Positions 13,058 through 20,129 of a DNA stretch of 24,223 nucleotides are shown here, piece by piece. The notes beneath the pieces were generated by a model. It searched no databases, was not told the origin of the DNA, and saw only the letters and a program-made list of their open reading frames with translations. This DNA comes from DAOTWP01 sp034435675. Lineage in GTDB: Bacteria > Chloroflexota > Anaerolineae > Aggregatilineales > Phototrophicaceae. Within the stretch, counting starts at the first letter, position 1, and each line of letters starts with the position of its first letter. The stretch is taken from positions 1-24,223 of the forward strand of contig DAOTWP010000260.1 of assembly GCA_034435675.1 (NCBI GenBank). Reading direction: 5' to 3'. A program made the translations under genes and the position numbers.

Positions 13058-15664
13058 TCACCCGCGCAGGGTTGCGCCCAATCGTGCCTCTGCCGCCTTG
13101 ACGATCTTCTTGTGGACGCCCGCCACATCCTTGTCCGTCAGCGTCTGGTCGTCCATCTGGTAGGTCAGCGCGTAGGCGAGGCTTTTGTAGCCCGCCGGGA
13201 TCGGTTCCCCCTGATAGACATCGAACAGCCGCGCCGCCTTGAGCATTGCGCCGCCTGCCTGCACGATGACCGCCTCGACTTCGGCAGCGGGCAAATCCTG
13301 CCGCACCACCAGGGCGATGTCCTGATAGACCGGCGGGGTGTTGGGCAGCGGCTTGACGCTGTACAGCGGGTTAATGAAGCCCAGCAGTGTGTCCAGATCG
13401 AACTCGGCGGCGAACACCGGCGTGCCGCCCAGGTCGAATGCCTGCGTTACCAGCGGGTGCAGTTCCCCGAACGTGCCGATCAGCGTCTCCCCGATGGATA
13501 ACTGTGCTGAGCGCCCCGGATGGAAGCTGCTGTGCTGTGCCCGCGTGTAGCGTGCGCCCGCGATATGCAGCCCGTCGAGCAGCCCTTCGACCACGCCCTT
13601 GAGGTCATAGAAATCAACCTGCCCCGCCGGGTCATCGTTCGCCCAGGGAATCGGGCGGCGCGTGCCGGTGAGCAGCAGCCCCAGATGGCGCGGCTCGTGC
13701 GGCAGCGTTTGCCCGTCGTGAACCAGATACACACTGCCAATCTCGAACACCCGCTGGCGTTCCTGATAGCGCACGTTGTTGGCAGCGTTTTCCAGCAGGT
13801 TCACCAGCAGCGTGCGCCGCAGCACGGTTTTGTCCACGCTGATCGGATTCGCCAGTGTCACATACCCGGCATCCGGCAGGCTGTTCGGCTGCCCCGGCGG
13901 GGTCAGCAGCGCCTCGCGTTCCGGCGTGGTGAAACGGTAGCTGATGTTCTCGCGCAGCCCCAGCGCCACCAACACATCGCGGCAGCGTTCCTCGCGTTCC
14001 AGCGGGATGTTACTGTGCTGCGGCGGCATCGCGTCTGCCATAATGCTGTCCGGCAGGCGGTCATAGCCGTAGACGCGCGCGATTTCTTCGATCAGGTCTG
14101 CCTGCCCAACCGCCGCATCACTGCTGATGTCCGTGCGGTAGGGCGGCGCGACCACACGCAGCGCGTCCGCGGTGATGGCGACCTCGAATTGCAGCCGCGC
14201 GAGGATGTCGGCGGCTTCTTCAACCGTGATCGCCACGCCCAGCAGGCGTTCGATCTCGCGGGCGGGCAGTTCCACGCTGATTTGCTGCGGCGGGGTAGGA
14301 TACTCGTCCAGCACACCCTGCGCCACCTCCGCCCCGCTGAACTGGCGCATCAGTTCCGCGCCGCGCTTGACGCCCAGCAGCGCCTGCGAGGGATGCACCC
14401 CGCGGCTGAAGCGCGTGCCCGCGTCGGTGAAGACCTTCTGCGACTGCATCGTGCGGCGGATGTTGATGAAATTCCAGTTCGCTGCTTCCAGCAGTACGCT
14501 GGTTGTGCTGGCGCTGATTTCGGTTTCCGCCCCGCCGATAATCCCGCCCATGCTCAGCACCCCGGCGGTATCGCAGACGAGGATGTTGTGCGGCTGGAGT
14601 TCGCGCTGGACTTCATCGAGTGTTTCCAGCATTTCGCCCGGTGCTGGCAGGCGCGTGATGATCGTTGGCACACTGTCGCCTGCCGCTTTCGCCCGCGCCA
14701 GCAGCTTGTCATAGTCGAAAGCGTGCAGCGGTTGCCCGATTTCGAACGTGATGTAGTTGGTTACGTCCACGATGTTGTTGATCGGACGCTGCCCGACCAG
14801 CCGCAGCCGGCGCTGCATCCATTCCGGCGACGGCTTGATCGCGACATTCCGCAGCAGTGTCAGCGTGAAGCGCGGGTTGAGTTCCGGCTCGCGGATGTCG
14901 ATTTTGACCGTGCCCTCAATCGGCGTGCCGGTCATATGCAGGTCGTAGGACGGTTCGCGCAGGTCTTTGTCCAGCAGTGCGGCGACCTCCCGCGCTACGC
15001 CCAGTACGCTGTAAGCGCGTGCCAGGTTCGGCGTCAGTTCGATGTCGAGCAGCACGTCGCCCAGCACATCCTGAAGCGGCGTGCCCGGCGCTGCCGGTTC
15101 GCCCGTAACATGGTTCAGTGGTTGCTCGTGCAGCAGGATTACACCTTCGTGCTCGTCGCTGATGCCCAGTTCCTTATCCGAACAAACCATGCTCCGGTTA
15201 TAAACGCCGCGCAGTTCCTTGCCCTTAAGGATCATCCGTTTGGGCGTGTCGCTGTGCCCGTCCCACACTTCCGCGCCTTCGGCAGCGAACGCCGTCCACA
15301 GCGGCGGTTCAAGCGTTCCCTGTCCCTTGTAGTCGAACAGGTTCGGCGCGCCGGTAACGCAGCGTTCCGGCTCTGCCCCGCCATAATCCACTACAGCGAT
15401 GACCAGCCGGTCGGCGTTGGGGTGCGGGTGCACTTCGCGGATCGCGCCGAGCAGGATGCGCTCACGATCCCAGACCAGATGCTCCGAGGGCGGCACGCGC
15501 AGGTCTTTGAAATGGGTGTGCAGGCGTGCGCGTTCGGTTTGCGGCACGCCAATGTAATACAGCTTGCCAACTTCCAGCCCTGCCAGTGTCAGGCGTTCTG
15601 CCAGCACTTCGGCGGGAATGTCGATGTCTACATAGTCCTTCAGCCAGGAAAGCGGAATGAGCAT
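13058..15664 (-). CDS. pheT: Phenylalanyl-tRNA synthetase beta subunit
   Basis: The 868-residue protein is the beta chain of the (alpha-beta)2 enzyme that charges tRNA-Phe. It starts with M-L-I-P-L-S-W-L-K-D-Y-V. An OB-fold tRNA-binding domain spans about 55-165 (H-P-N-A-D-R-L-V-I-A-V). A B3/B4 editing domain follows, with I-V-D-V-T-N-Y-I-T-F-E and G-Q-P-L-H-A-F-D-Y-D-K near 300-325. A B5 domain then carries I-S-S-D-A-A-V-G-Q-A-D-L-I-E-E-I-A-R-V-Y-G-Y-D. The catalytic-like core comes next, and a C-terminal anticodon-binding FDX-ACB domain is at about 775-868. It is somewhat longer than the usual 790-820 residues. It lies 118 bp behind the yeiH-like gene rather than directly after pheS. It may share the T-box-controlled transcript or have its own promoter; I see no strong one. 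Confidence 0.97.
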   Translation of the reverse strand: MLIPLSWLKDYVDIDIPAEVLAERLTLAGLEVGKLYYIGVPQTERARLHTHFKDLRVPPSEHLVWDRERILLGAIREVHPHPNADRLVIAVVDYGGAEPERCVTGAPNLFDYKGQGTLEPPLWTAFAAEGAEVWDGHSDTPKRMILKGKELRGVYNRSMVCSDKELGISDEHEGVILLHEQPLNHVTGEPAAPGTPLQDVLGDVLLDIELTPNLARAYSVLGVAREVAALLDKDLREPSYDLHMTGTPIEGTVKIDIREPELNPRFTLTLLRNVAIKPSPEWMQRRLRLVGQRPINNIVDVTNYITFEIGQPLHAFDYDKLLARAKAAGDSVPTIITRLPAPGEMLETLDEVQRELQPHNILVCDTAGVLSMGGIIGGAETEISASTTSVLLEAANWNFINIRRTMQSQKVFTDAGTRFSRGVHPSQALLGVKRGAELMRQFSGAEVAQGVLDEYPTPPQQISVELPAREIERLLGVAITVEEAADILARLQFEVAITADALRVVAPPYRTDISSDAAVGQADLIEEIARVYGYDRLPDSIMADAMPPQHSNIPLEREERCRDVLVALGLRENISYRFTTPEREALLTPPGQPNSLPDAGYVTLANPISVDKTVLRRTLLVNLLENAANNVRYQERQRVFEIGSVYLVHDGQTLPHEPRHLGLLLTGTRRPIPWANDDPAGQVDFYDLKGVVEGLLDGLHIAGARYTRAQHSSFHPGRSAQLSIGETLIGTFGELHPLVTQAFDLGGTPVFAAEFDLDTLLGFINPLYSVKPLPNTPPVYQDIALVVRQDLPAAEVEAVIVQAGGAMLKAARLFDVYQGEPIPAGYKSLAYALTYQMDDQTLTDKDVAGVHKKIVKAAEARLGATLRG

Positions 15665-15725
15665 GATTTGTCCTCATCTGTCACTTGCCACTAGTTTTGT
15701 CGATCCCTGCCCGGCTGAAGGCTGG

Positions 15726-15747
15726 GGGGCGAGGTCTGCCTCACCCC
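15726..15747. repeat. Small hairpin between the exporter gene and pheT
   Basis: GGGG-C-GAGG (15726-15734) pairs with CCTC-A-CCCC (15739-15747) around TCTG. It recalls the GGGGC arms of the palindromic repeats at 10952 and 12943 and may be a degenerate relative. There is no T-run, so it is not a clear terminator. Confidence 0.4.
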
Positions 15748-15782
15748 GGCAGGCAAATGCCTGAATCCTTCAGACCGGATAC

Positions 15783-16889
15783 CTATCCGCCCAGCGCGCC
15801 GAAGATCACACTTGCGACCAGCAGCGCCAGCACGGTATTGAATACGGTTGCCGCCAGATAGACACCCAGCGGACGCCAGCCCATCTCGCGCACCGCACCG
15901 GGGGCAAATTCCAGTCCGATGCTGACGAACGCCGCCGTGAATGCCCACTTGCCCGCCGCATCGATTGTGGTGACCATGCTGGAGGACAGCACGCCGGTAG
16001 ACGCCAGCACCGACACCAGCATGAAACCCAGCACGAACTTCGGGAAGCGCTGCCAGATCACGCCGGGACTGGGCTTCTGCGTTGGGTCACGCTGCACCAC
16101 CAGCGCGAAGTACAGCGCCAGCGCGAACGCTACAAAGCCGATCAGCACGTTTTGCGCCGATTTGACGATTGCTGCCGTTTGCTGCGCCTCCGGGCTGAAG
16201 ATTGTGCCCGCGCCGACCACCGCCGCCGTCGTGTCAATGTTGCCACCGAACCACGCGCCCGCGACCACCGGCGAAAGTCCCATCCCCTGCGCCAGCACCG
16301 GCATCAGCACCATCAGCGGCAGCGCCGTCAGGATCACCAGCGCCGTGATATAGGTCACTTCTTCTTTCTTCGCCATGACCGACCCCGCCGCCGCGATTGC
16401 CGCCGACACGCCGCAGACTGCCACCGCCGACGCCATCACCGCGCGCAGGGTATCGGACAATTTGAGCCGCCCGCCCAGCCACCAGGTGAAGAAGAATACC
16501 GCTGTGACCATCACCAGCGCCTGCACCAGCCCGCCTGCGCCCTGTTGGAGCAGGTCCGGCAGCGCGATGCGTGCGCCCAGCAGCACCAGCCCGATCTTCA
16601 TGAATAGTTCGGTGCGGAATGCCGCCCGCAGCCGGGTGTGTAAACCGCTCAGATGCAGCACGGCGCTGGCGGCAAGCCCGATGACCACTGCTGTCAGCGG
16701 GTATTCCAGCGGGTTTTTGGTCACGCCCTGCGCTTTGAACGCTTCGGCTATACCTTTGTCCACTTCTGCCGCCAGCAGCACCAGCACCAGCAGCAGCAGC
16801 GCCCCCAGCAGCCGGTTGACCCAACCCTGCGCCAGCGTGTTGCTCTGCGGCGCGGGCTGCGCGTTTACAGATTGCGATGTGCTCGTCAT
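15783..16889 (-). CDS. YeiH-family (UPF0324) putative sulfate exporter
   Basis: The 368-residue protein has about ten transmembrane helices in the UPF0324/YeiH pattern. An N-terminal cytosolic tail (1-22) comes first, then L-L-G-A-L-L-L-L-V-L-V, E-Y-P-L-T-A-V-V-I-G-L, K-I-G-L-V-L-L-G-A-R-I, the conserved A-V-C-G-V-S-A-A-I-A-A-A, and G-A-W-F-G-G-N-I-D-T-T-A-A-V-V-G-A-G. This family is annotated as a putative sulfate exporter; direct evidence is limited. AAGGGG lies 7 nt before ATG. The 48-residue membrane peptide ends 10 bp upstream, so the two are very likely cotranslated and may act together. Its place between pheS and pheT is unusual. Confidence 0.88.
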   Translation of the reverse strand: MTSTSQSVNAQPAPQSNTLAQGWVNRLLGALLLLVLVLLAAEVDKGIAEAFKAQGVTKNPLEYPLTAVVIGLAASAVLHLSGLHTRLRAAFRTELFMKIGLVLLGARIALPDLLQQGAGGLVQALVMVTAVFFFTWWLGGRLKLSDTLRAVMASAVAVCGVSAAIAAAGSVMAKKEEVTYITALVILTALPLMVLMPVLAQGMGLSPVVAGAWFGGNIDTTAAVVGAGTIFSPEAQQTAAIVKSAQNVLIGFVAFALALYFALVVQRDPTQKPSPGVIWQRFPKFVLGFMLVSVLASTGVLSSSMVTTIDAAGKWAFTAAFVSIGLEFAPGAVREMGWRPLGVYLAATVFNTVLALLVASVIFGALGG

Positions 16890-16899
16890 GATACGCCCC

Positions 16900-17046
16900 T
16901 TATGATCCTAAAATGCCCAACAGCGGATACGGAATGGACGTAATGACACCCAGCGCGATCAGCAGCACCAGCAGCAGCCCAATCAGGGTTGCCTGCCAGT
17001 CCTCACTGAGCCGAAAGCGGCGTGAAGGTGTTTCTTTGGGTTGCAT
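16900..17046 (-). CDS. Single-helix membrane peptide (48 residues) paired with the YeiH-like exporter
   Basis: This gene is short. From the ATG at 17046 (AAGGGG upstream) the peptide has a basic start (S-R-R-F-R), then L-S-E-D-W-Q-A-T and one hydrophobic helix at about 20-38 (T-L-I-G-L-L-L-V-L-L-I-A-L-G-V-I), ending P-L-L-G-I-L-G-S. It stops 10 bp before the exporter start. The L-S-E-D-W motif just before a helix resembles the N-terminus seen in longer YeiH-type proteins, so it may be a split-off first helix or an accessory subunit. Function is inferred only from position. Confidence 0.7.
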   Translation of the reverse strand: MQPKETPSRRFRLSEDWQATLIGLLLVLLIALGVITSIPYPLLGILGS

Positions 17047-17116
17047 TGTGTTTCCCCTTTTGTGAAATGGTGTTTATGTTCACCCTATCACTGAAACACG
17101 CTCGTGCCCCTTCAGA

Positions 17117-17136
17117 TTTGCGCAAGTTTGCACAAA
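17117..17136. promoter_or_regulatory. Near-perfect inverted repeat, possible operator upstream of the exporter pair
   Basis: TTTGCGCAA and TTGCACAAA flank a 2-bp centre (plus strand), a 9-bp dyad with one mismatch. It lies 70 bp upstream of the small membrane gene in the 137-bp gap after pheS. This is the size and place of a dimeric repressor or activator site. The regulator is not identifiable. Confidence 0.45.
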
Positions 17137-17183
17137 GATGATCCGCTCTTCAGAAAGTTCTGGTTTTGCCGCTGTGGGAAGTG

Positions 17184-18218
17184 CTAGAACTGTTCCAGGA
17201 AGCGCAGGTCGTTGCCCCAGAAGTAGCGAATATCCTTGATGTTGTGCTTCATCAGTGTGGCGCGTTCCGGACCGAAGCCGAAAGCGAAACCGCTCCACTC
17301 CTGCGGGTCATAGCCGCCGTTGCGCAGGACCACCGGATGCACCATGCCCGCCCCGACAATTTCCAGCCAGCCGGAATATTTGCAGACATTGCAGCCGTCC
17401 CCGCCGCACAGGAAACACTCCACGTCCACCTCGATGCTCGGCTCGGTGAACGGGAAGTAGGACGAACGGAAGCGAATTCTGGTGTGTTCGTCGTACATGC
17501 GCCGGGCGAACTCGGTGATAGTGCCCTTGAGGTCGCTCATACGAATGCCACGCCCAATTGCCAGTCCTTCGACCTGATGAAACTGGATTTCGCTGCGTGC
17601 CGACACCTGTTCGTAGCGGTAGCACATGCCCGGCAGAATCACGCGGATAGGCAGTGTGCCATTGCCGCCAAGCTGCTGCATGGCATGAATTTGGCCCGGC
17701 GACGTGTGCGTGCGCAGAATCACACCCTGCTGCGTGGTGTAGAACGTATCCCACATATCACGCGCGGGGTGATGCGGCGGGATATTCAACAGCTCGAAGT
17801 TGTATTCGTCTGTTTCCACATCGCGGCTGCGGAACACCTGGAAGCCCATATCCGCCCAGATGTCGTAGTAGCGGCGCAGCGTTTGCGTGCTGGGATGCAG
17901 CCCGCCGGTCACAGTCTGGCGACCCGGCAGCGTAACATCAATTTCACCTTCTTCCAGGTCGCGTGCCAGTTCCTGCTGGCGGACCAGCGCCTCGCGTGCA
18001 GCGAACGCGGTGGTCAGCGCTTCTTTGACTTCGTTGGCGCGCTGCCCAAACGCCGGGCGTTCCTCTTTGGGCAGTGACCCAATGCCGCGCAGCAGGGTGG
18101 TTAGTTCGCCTTTGCTGCCCAAATACTGGATGTCCCACGCGCGCAGCGCCGCGCTGTCCTGAATGGCATCCAGCGCCGCCAGTGCGGCAGTGTGAAGCGT
18201 GTTGAGTTGATCGAGCAT
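17184..18218 (-). CDS. pheS: Phenylalanyl-tRNA synthetase alpha subunit
   Basis: The 344-residue protein is the catalytic alpha chain of phenylalanyl-tRNA synthetase. The start at 18218 (MLDQLNTLHTAA, GGAGA upstream) is chosen over a longer frame because the upstream part is the T-box terminator. Residues 1-85 form the coiled-coil tRNA-binding arm. Class II motif 2 is at about 250 (R-F-R-S-S-Y-F-P-F-T-E-P-S-I-E-V-D). A four-cysteine segment C-F-L-C-G-G-D-G-C-N-V-C follows. Motif 3 is G-F-A-F-G-F-G-P-E-R near the C-terminus, and the protein ends N-D-L-R-F-L-E-Q-F. Expression is set by the T-box leader in front, which responds to uncharged tRNA-Phe. pheT is separated from it by 1.5 kb holding the exporter pair. 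Confidence 0.97.
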   Translation of the reverse strand: MLDQLNTLHTAALAALDAIQDSAALRAWDIQYLGSKGELTTLLRGIGSLPKEERPAFGQRANEVKEALTTAFAAREALVRQQELARDLEEGEIDVTLPGRQTVTGGLHPSTQTLRRYYDIWADMGFQVFRSRDVETDEYNFELLNIPPHHPARDMWDTFYTTQQGVILRTHTSPGQIHAMQQLGGNGTLPIRVILPGMCYRYEQVSARSEIQFHQVEGLAIGRGIRMSDLKGTITEFARRMYDEHTRIRFRSSYFPFTEPSIEVDVECFLCGGDGCNVCKYSGWLEIVGAGMVHPVVLRNGGYDPQEWSGFAFGFGPERATLMKHNIKDIRYFWGNDLRFLEQF

Positions 18219-18240
18219 GGTCTGTCTCCGGTTTGCCAAC

Positions 18241-18306
18241 AAAAAACGCCCGCCTCCCCGTTTCCAGTCCGGGCAACTGCCGGACTGACCACAGGGACGC
18301 GAGCGC
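18241..18306 (-). terminator. T-box attenuator terminator before pheS
   Basis: On the minus strand CGCTCGCGTCCC (18305-18294) pairs with GGGGAGGCGGGCG (18259-18247), 11 of 12 positions pairing. An inner hairpin CAGTCCGG/CCGGACTG (18287-18280 and 18272-18265) is enclosed, and six T residues (18246-18241) follow. The 5' arm directly follows the T-box motif, as expected for a terminator that competes with the antiterminator. Confidence 0.85.
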
Positions 18307-18590
18307 TGAATGCTCACGCGGTACCACCCTGGTTGCGAACAAACCCGCCGGGGTTCGCCGCCACCTCGCTTGCCCCGGTAACGTGGGGCGCTACGGAACC
18401 GACTACTCGCCCGGCACAGATTGCCGGGATTTCACCGCTTCGGCTCTGGAGTGAATTCCGCTGTCGCTGTCCTGCCTGCGTGCGTCTATAACTACGCTGC
18501 TGGCAAAGACCCTGCCGGTGCTTTCAGCCTGTGGCAGCCGGCTCTCTGTTGGGGCGGTTCAGCGGACTGTCTCCGTCATCGCCGTTAGGG
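18241..18590 (-). promoter_or_regulatory. T-box riboswitch, tRNA-Phe specific, controlling pheS
   Basis: The minus strand carries the T-box motif AGGGTGGTACCGCG (about 18331-18318), whose T-G-G-T-A-C-C bulge pairs with the tRNA acceptor end. Upstream are the Stem I hallmarks: AGAGAG (about 18548-18543) and CTGAAAGCACCGG (18530-18518). The specifier loop has GAATTC followed by ACTCCAGAGC, giving specifier codon UUC (18455-18453) for phenylalanine, in agreement with the pheS gene behind it. Uncharged tRNA-Phe would stabilise the antiterminator and allow pheS transcription; charged tRNA favours the terminator at 18241-18306. The exact 5' limit of Stem I is an estimate. Confidence 0.92.
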
Positions 18591-18638
18591 GTGTGCCAGT
18601 TGAGCACACCGTTTATGGGGTTGTGGATTGTCCAAAAC

Positions 18639-18665
18639 ACTATAGCAAAACCGCAGGCACGTCAA
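18639..18665 (-). promoter_or_regulatory. Promoter of the pheS T-box transcript
   Basis: On the minus strand TTGACG (18665-18660), a 15-bp spacer and TGCTATAGT, an extended -10 with TATAGT at 18644-18639. The short spacer is compensated by the TG extension. Transcription would start near 18631, about 40 nt before Stem I. Confidence 0.6.
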
Positions 18666-18811
18666 GCCCCACCCCCAGAATTCCATTCTTAACACAATTA
18701 GACCTTGTTGAACCCTTCTAACGCCGTTAAGATTTGTTAAAGTTGATGGTCGTCACTTGACGCCTGTAATGAGTCGTGTTAGTCTTTAGAATGCAAGTGG
18801 AGGAAATGTCG

Positions 18812-19027
18812 ATGGCAAACAAGGACAAACCGCAAATCAAGTCTGACTCTGTGTACTCCCGGCAGGAAGCTGCCGAGGCACTGGGCATCAGTTTGAGTAC
18901 ACTGAAGCGGCTCATCAAGAAGGGGCACCTGAAGGTGAGTAAACCGAGCGGTATGCGGCGCGTCTTCATTACCGGGGACAGTATTCTTGGCATGCTCGAA
19001 GATACCGCTATAGAGCAGGGAGCATAA
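18812..19027 (+). CDS. Excisionase/MerR-type helix-turn-helix protein
   Basis: From ATG 18812 the protein has 71 residues; GGAGG stands 8 nt upstream, which decides this start over an earlier in-frame ATG only 2 nt from the site. The sequence S-R-Q-E-A-A-E-A-L-G-I-S-L-S-T-L-K-R-L-I-K-K-G-H-L is the winged HTH_17 fold, followed by the wing R-R-V-F-I-T-G-D-S-I. This fold occurs in phage excisionases and in small chromosomal regulators. No integrase or attachment site is visible, so a regulator is as likely as an excisionase. A TTGACG box about 55 bp upstream (from 18757) may be its -35. The next frame begins 5 bp downstream. Confidence 0.85.
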   Translation: MANKDKPQIKSDSVYSRQEAAEALGISLSTLKRLIKKGHLKVSKPSGMRRVFITGDSILGMLEDTAIEQGA

Positions 19028-19032
19028 CTGAC

Positions 19033-19596
19033 ATGTTCGCCTTGTGGTTGCTGGGTTCAAACCAACAACTGCATATTTGCCCGCAAGTGGGATACCCGGC
19101 GCCGCACACACGTGCAGCGTCTGGCTTACGGGGTGGGCTGTACCGGCTGATGATCGCTGGTGCAGGCTCTAACGCTGCGCATGCAGCGACTCTGTTGGGG
19201 CGTATCTTGCCCGTGTCCCTGCGGTCTCGTCTCACACTCGGATTCCGCTTCGTGCGTGGTCTGGATGGGGGCCGGATTCTGCCGGGCGCTGCTGGCGACA
19301 CCGTCGGCTTTGCTGCTGATCTATGGCTGCTGTTGACCAGCGCCGCTGAAGGCACGCGCGCCGCCAGCCTGCGGGGCGGCGATCCTACGCGGGGTGAACC
19401 GGCGTGGACACGCGCACTGCGCGGGCGGTTGGGCAGGATTGAACACAGCGCCCTCGGTGGTGCGTATCAGAGTCAGGCAAGCTTCGCGCTGCGCGATGAA
19501 CAACGCTATGAAGGCAACGCAGCAGTCGCGTTTGGACAAGACAACCGGATTATAAGACACCGTCAGTCTCACAGCAGGTGGAGGCAGCGCCCCTAG
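19033..19596 (+). CDS. Doubtful 187-codon open frame, possibly part of a non-coding RNA
   Basis: The frame starts 5 bp after the HTH gene and ends 47 bp before a strong terminator. GGAG lies about 10 nt before the ATG. The translation is arginine-, glycine- and alanine-rich, shows no domain or convincing membrane segment, and its last 25 codons look random. The DNA has several perfect inverted repeats: CGCTGCGCATGCAGCG at 19173-19188, CGCCGCC/GGCGGCG at 19359-19381, and GCAGGT/ACCTGC closing a 45-nt stretch just before the terminator. The transcript may therefore be a 3' untranslated or structured RNA rather than coding. I keep it as a low-confidence gene because nothing else explains this 600-bp stretch. 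Confidence 0.3.
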   Translation: MFALWLLGSNQQLHICPQVGYPAPHTRAASGLRGGLYRLMIAGAGSNAAHAATLLGRILPVSLRSRLTLGFRFVRGLDGGRILPGAAGDTVGFAADLWLLLTSAAEGTRAASLRGGDPTRGEPAWTRALRGRLGRIEHSALGGAYQSQASFALRDEQRYEGNAAVAFGQDNRIIRHRQSHSRWRQRP

Positions 19597-19643
19597 GCGA
19601 CCGAAGCCCGAAACCTGCACCCAAGTTCCTGCGAAAGCGATTT

Positions 19644-19683
19644 AAAGGGACGTGAGATTGGCACCAACTCACGTCCCTTTATA
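19644..19683 (+). terminator. Strong intrinsic terminator
   Basis: AAAGGGACGTGAG (19644-19656) pairs perfectly over 13 bp with CTCACGTCCCTTT (19668-19680). The loop itself can pair TTGG with CCAA, and the 3' side continues TTTATATTT. It closes the HTH/19033 unit; the symmetric A/T flanks could also stop transcription from the other side. Confidence 0.88.
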
Positions 19684-19722
19684 TTTCACCTGAGTGGAGT
19701 ATCCACAATACGAGGTGTGACT

Positions 19723-20115
19723 ATGATCCAGATCTATCCGCAGAACCAGCCGCAGGTTTCCAATTTCGACGTTCGTCTGGACGCGCTGTTGGGTGCGCTG
19801 GACGACCTCCACAGTATGGTGTCTGAAGGTGAGACGCTGCCGCTGAACGACAGCGAACTGCTCAACTGGCTGTATGAGATTCGTTACACCGTACAGGAAA
19901 CGATTGAGGAACTGGAAGTGCGTGCGGCGTCCTCGCGCCAGGCGGTGCGGTTGGTGCTGACAGTACCGGCAAAAGCCCGCACCAAACGCGCGGTGAACAG
20001 CGGCGCAGGCTTGAGCGCAGGCTTGAGCACTGGCACACCGGGCGCAGGCATGAGCGAGGCGGAGACTCCACCACCACCCGCGCCGCGTCTGGTGCCGCGC
20101 CCGGCGCGCCGTTAA
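19723..20115 (+). CDS. Small soluble protein of unknown function
   Basis: From the ATG at 19723 the protein has 130 residues; GAGG lies 7 nt upstream. A GTG two codons earlier is less well placed. Residues 1-75 are acidic and helical (D-V-R-L-D-A-L-L-G-A-L-D-D-L-H-S-M-V, then L-L-N-W-L-Y-E-I-R-Y-T-V-Q-E-T-I-E-E-L) and look like a compact helical unit. The rest is a basic, Gly/Pro/Ala-rich tail that contains a 12-bp tandem repeat GCAGGCTTGAGC (20005-20016 and 20017-20028, with a degenerate third copy at 20044). The sharp change from ordered head to low-complexity tail is its main feature. I do not recognise a family. Confidence 0.65.
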   Translation: MIQIYPQNQPQVSNFDVRLDALLGALDDLHSMVSEGETLPLNDSELLNWLYEIRYTVQETIEELEVRAASSRQAVRLVLTVPAKARTKRAVNSGAGLSAGLSTGTPGAGMSEAETPPPPAPRLVPRPARR

Positions 20116-20129
20116 CGGACAGGGCGAAG

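Noticed and set aside
13520..15694. 724-codon open frame on the plus strand opposite pheT
   Set aside because: It is a shadow of pheT in a GC-rich genome; the translation is Gln/Arg/His-rich and without motifs, while pheT is unmistakable.
17166..18077. 303-codon plus-strand frame opposite pheS
   Set aside because: Antisense shadow of pheS; no start signal and no motif.
18219..18317. N-terminal extension of pheS up to 18317
   Set aside because: This stretch is the T-box terminator and leader; the start at 18218 matches the family and has a ribosome site.
19048..19070. GGTTCAAACC resembling a tRNA T-arm
   Set aside because: No matching acceptor, D or anticodon arms can be folded around it.
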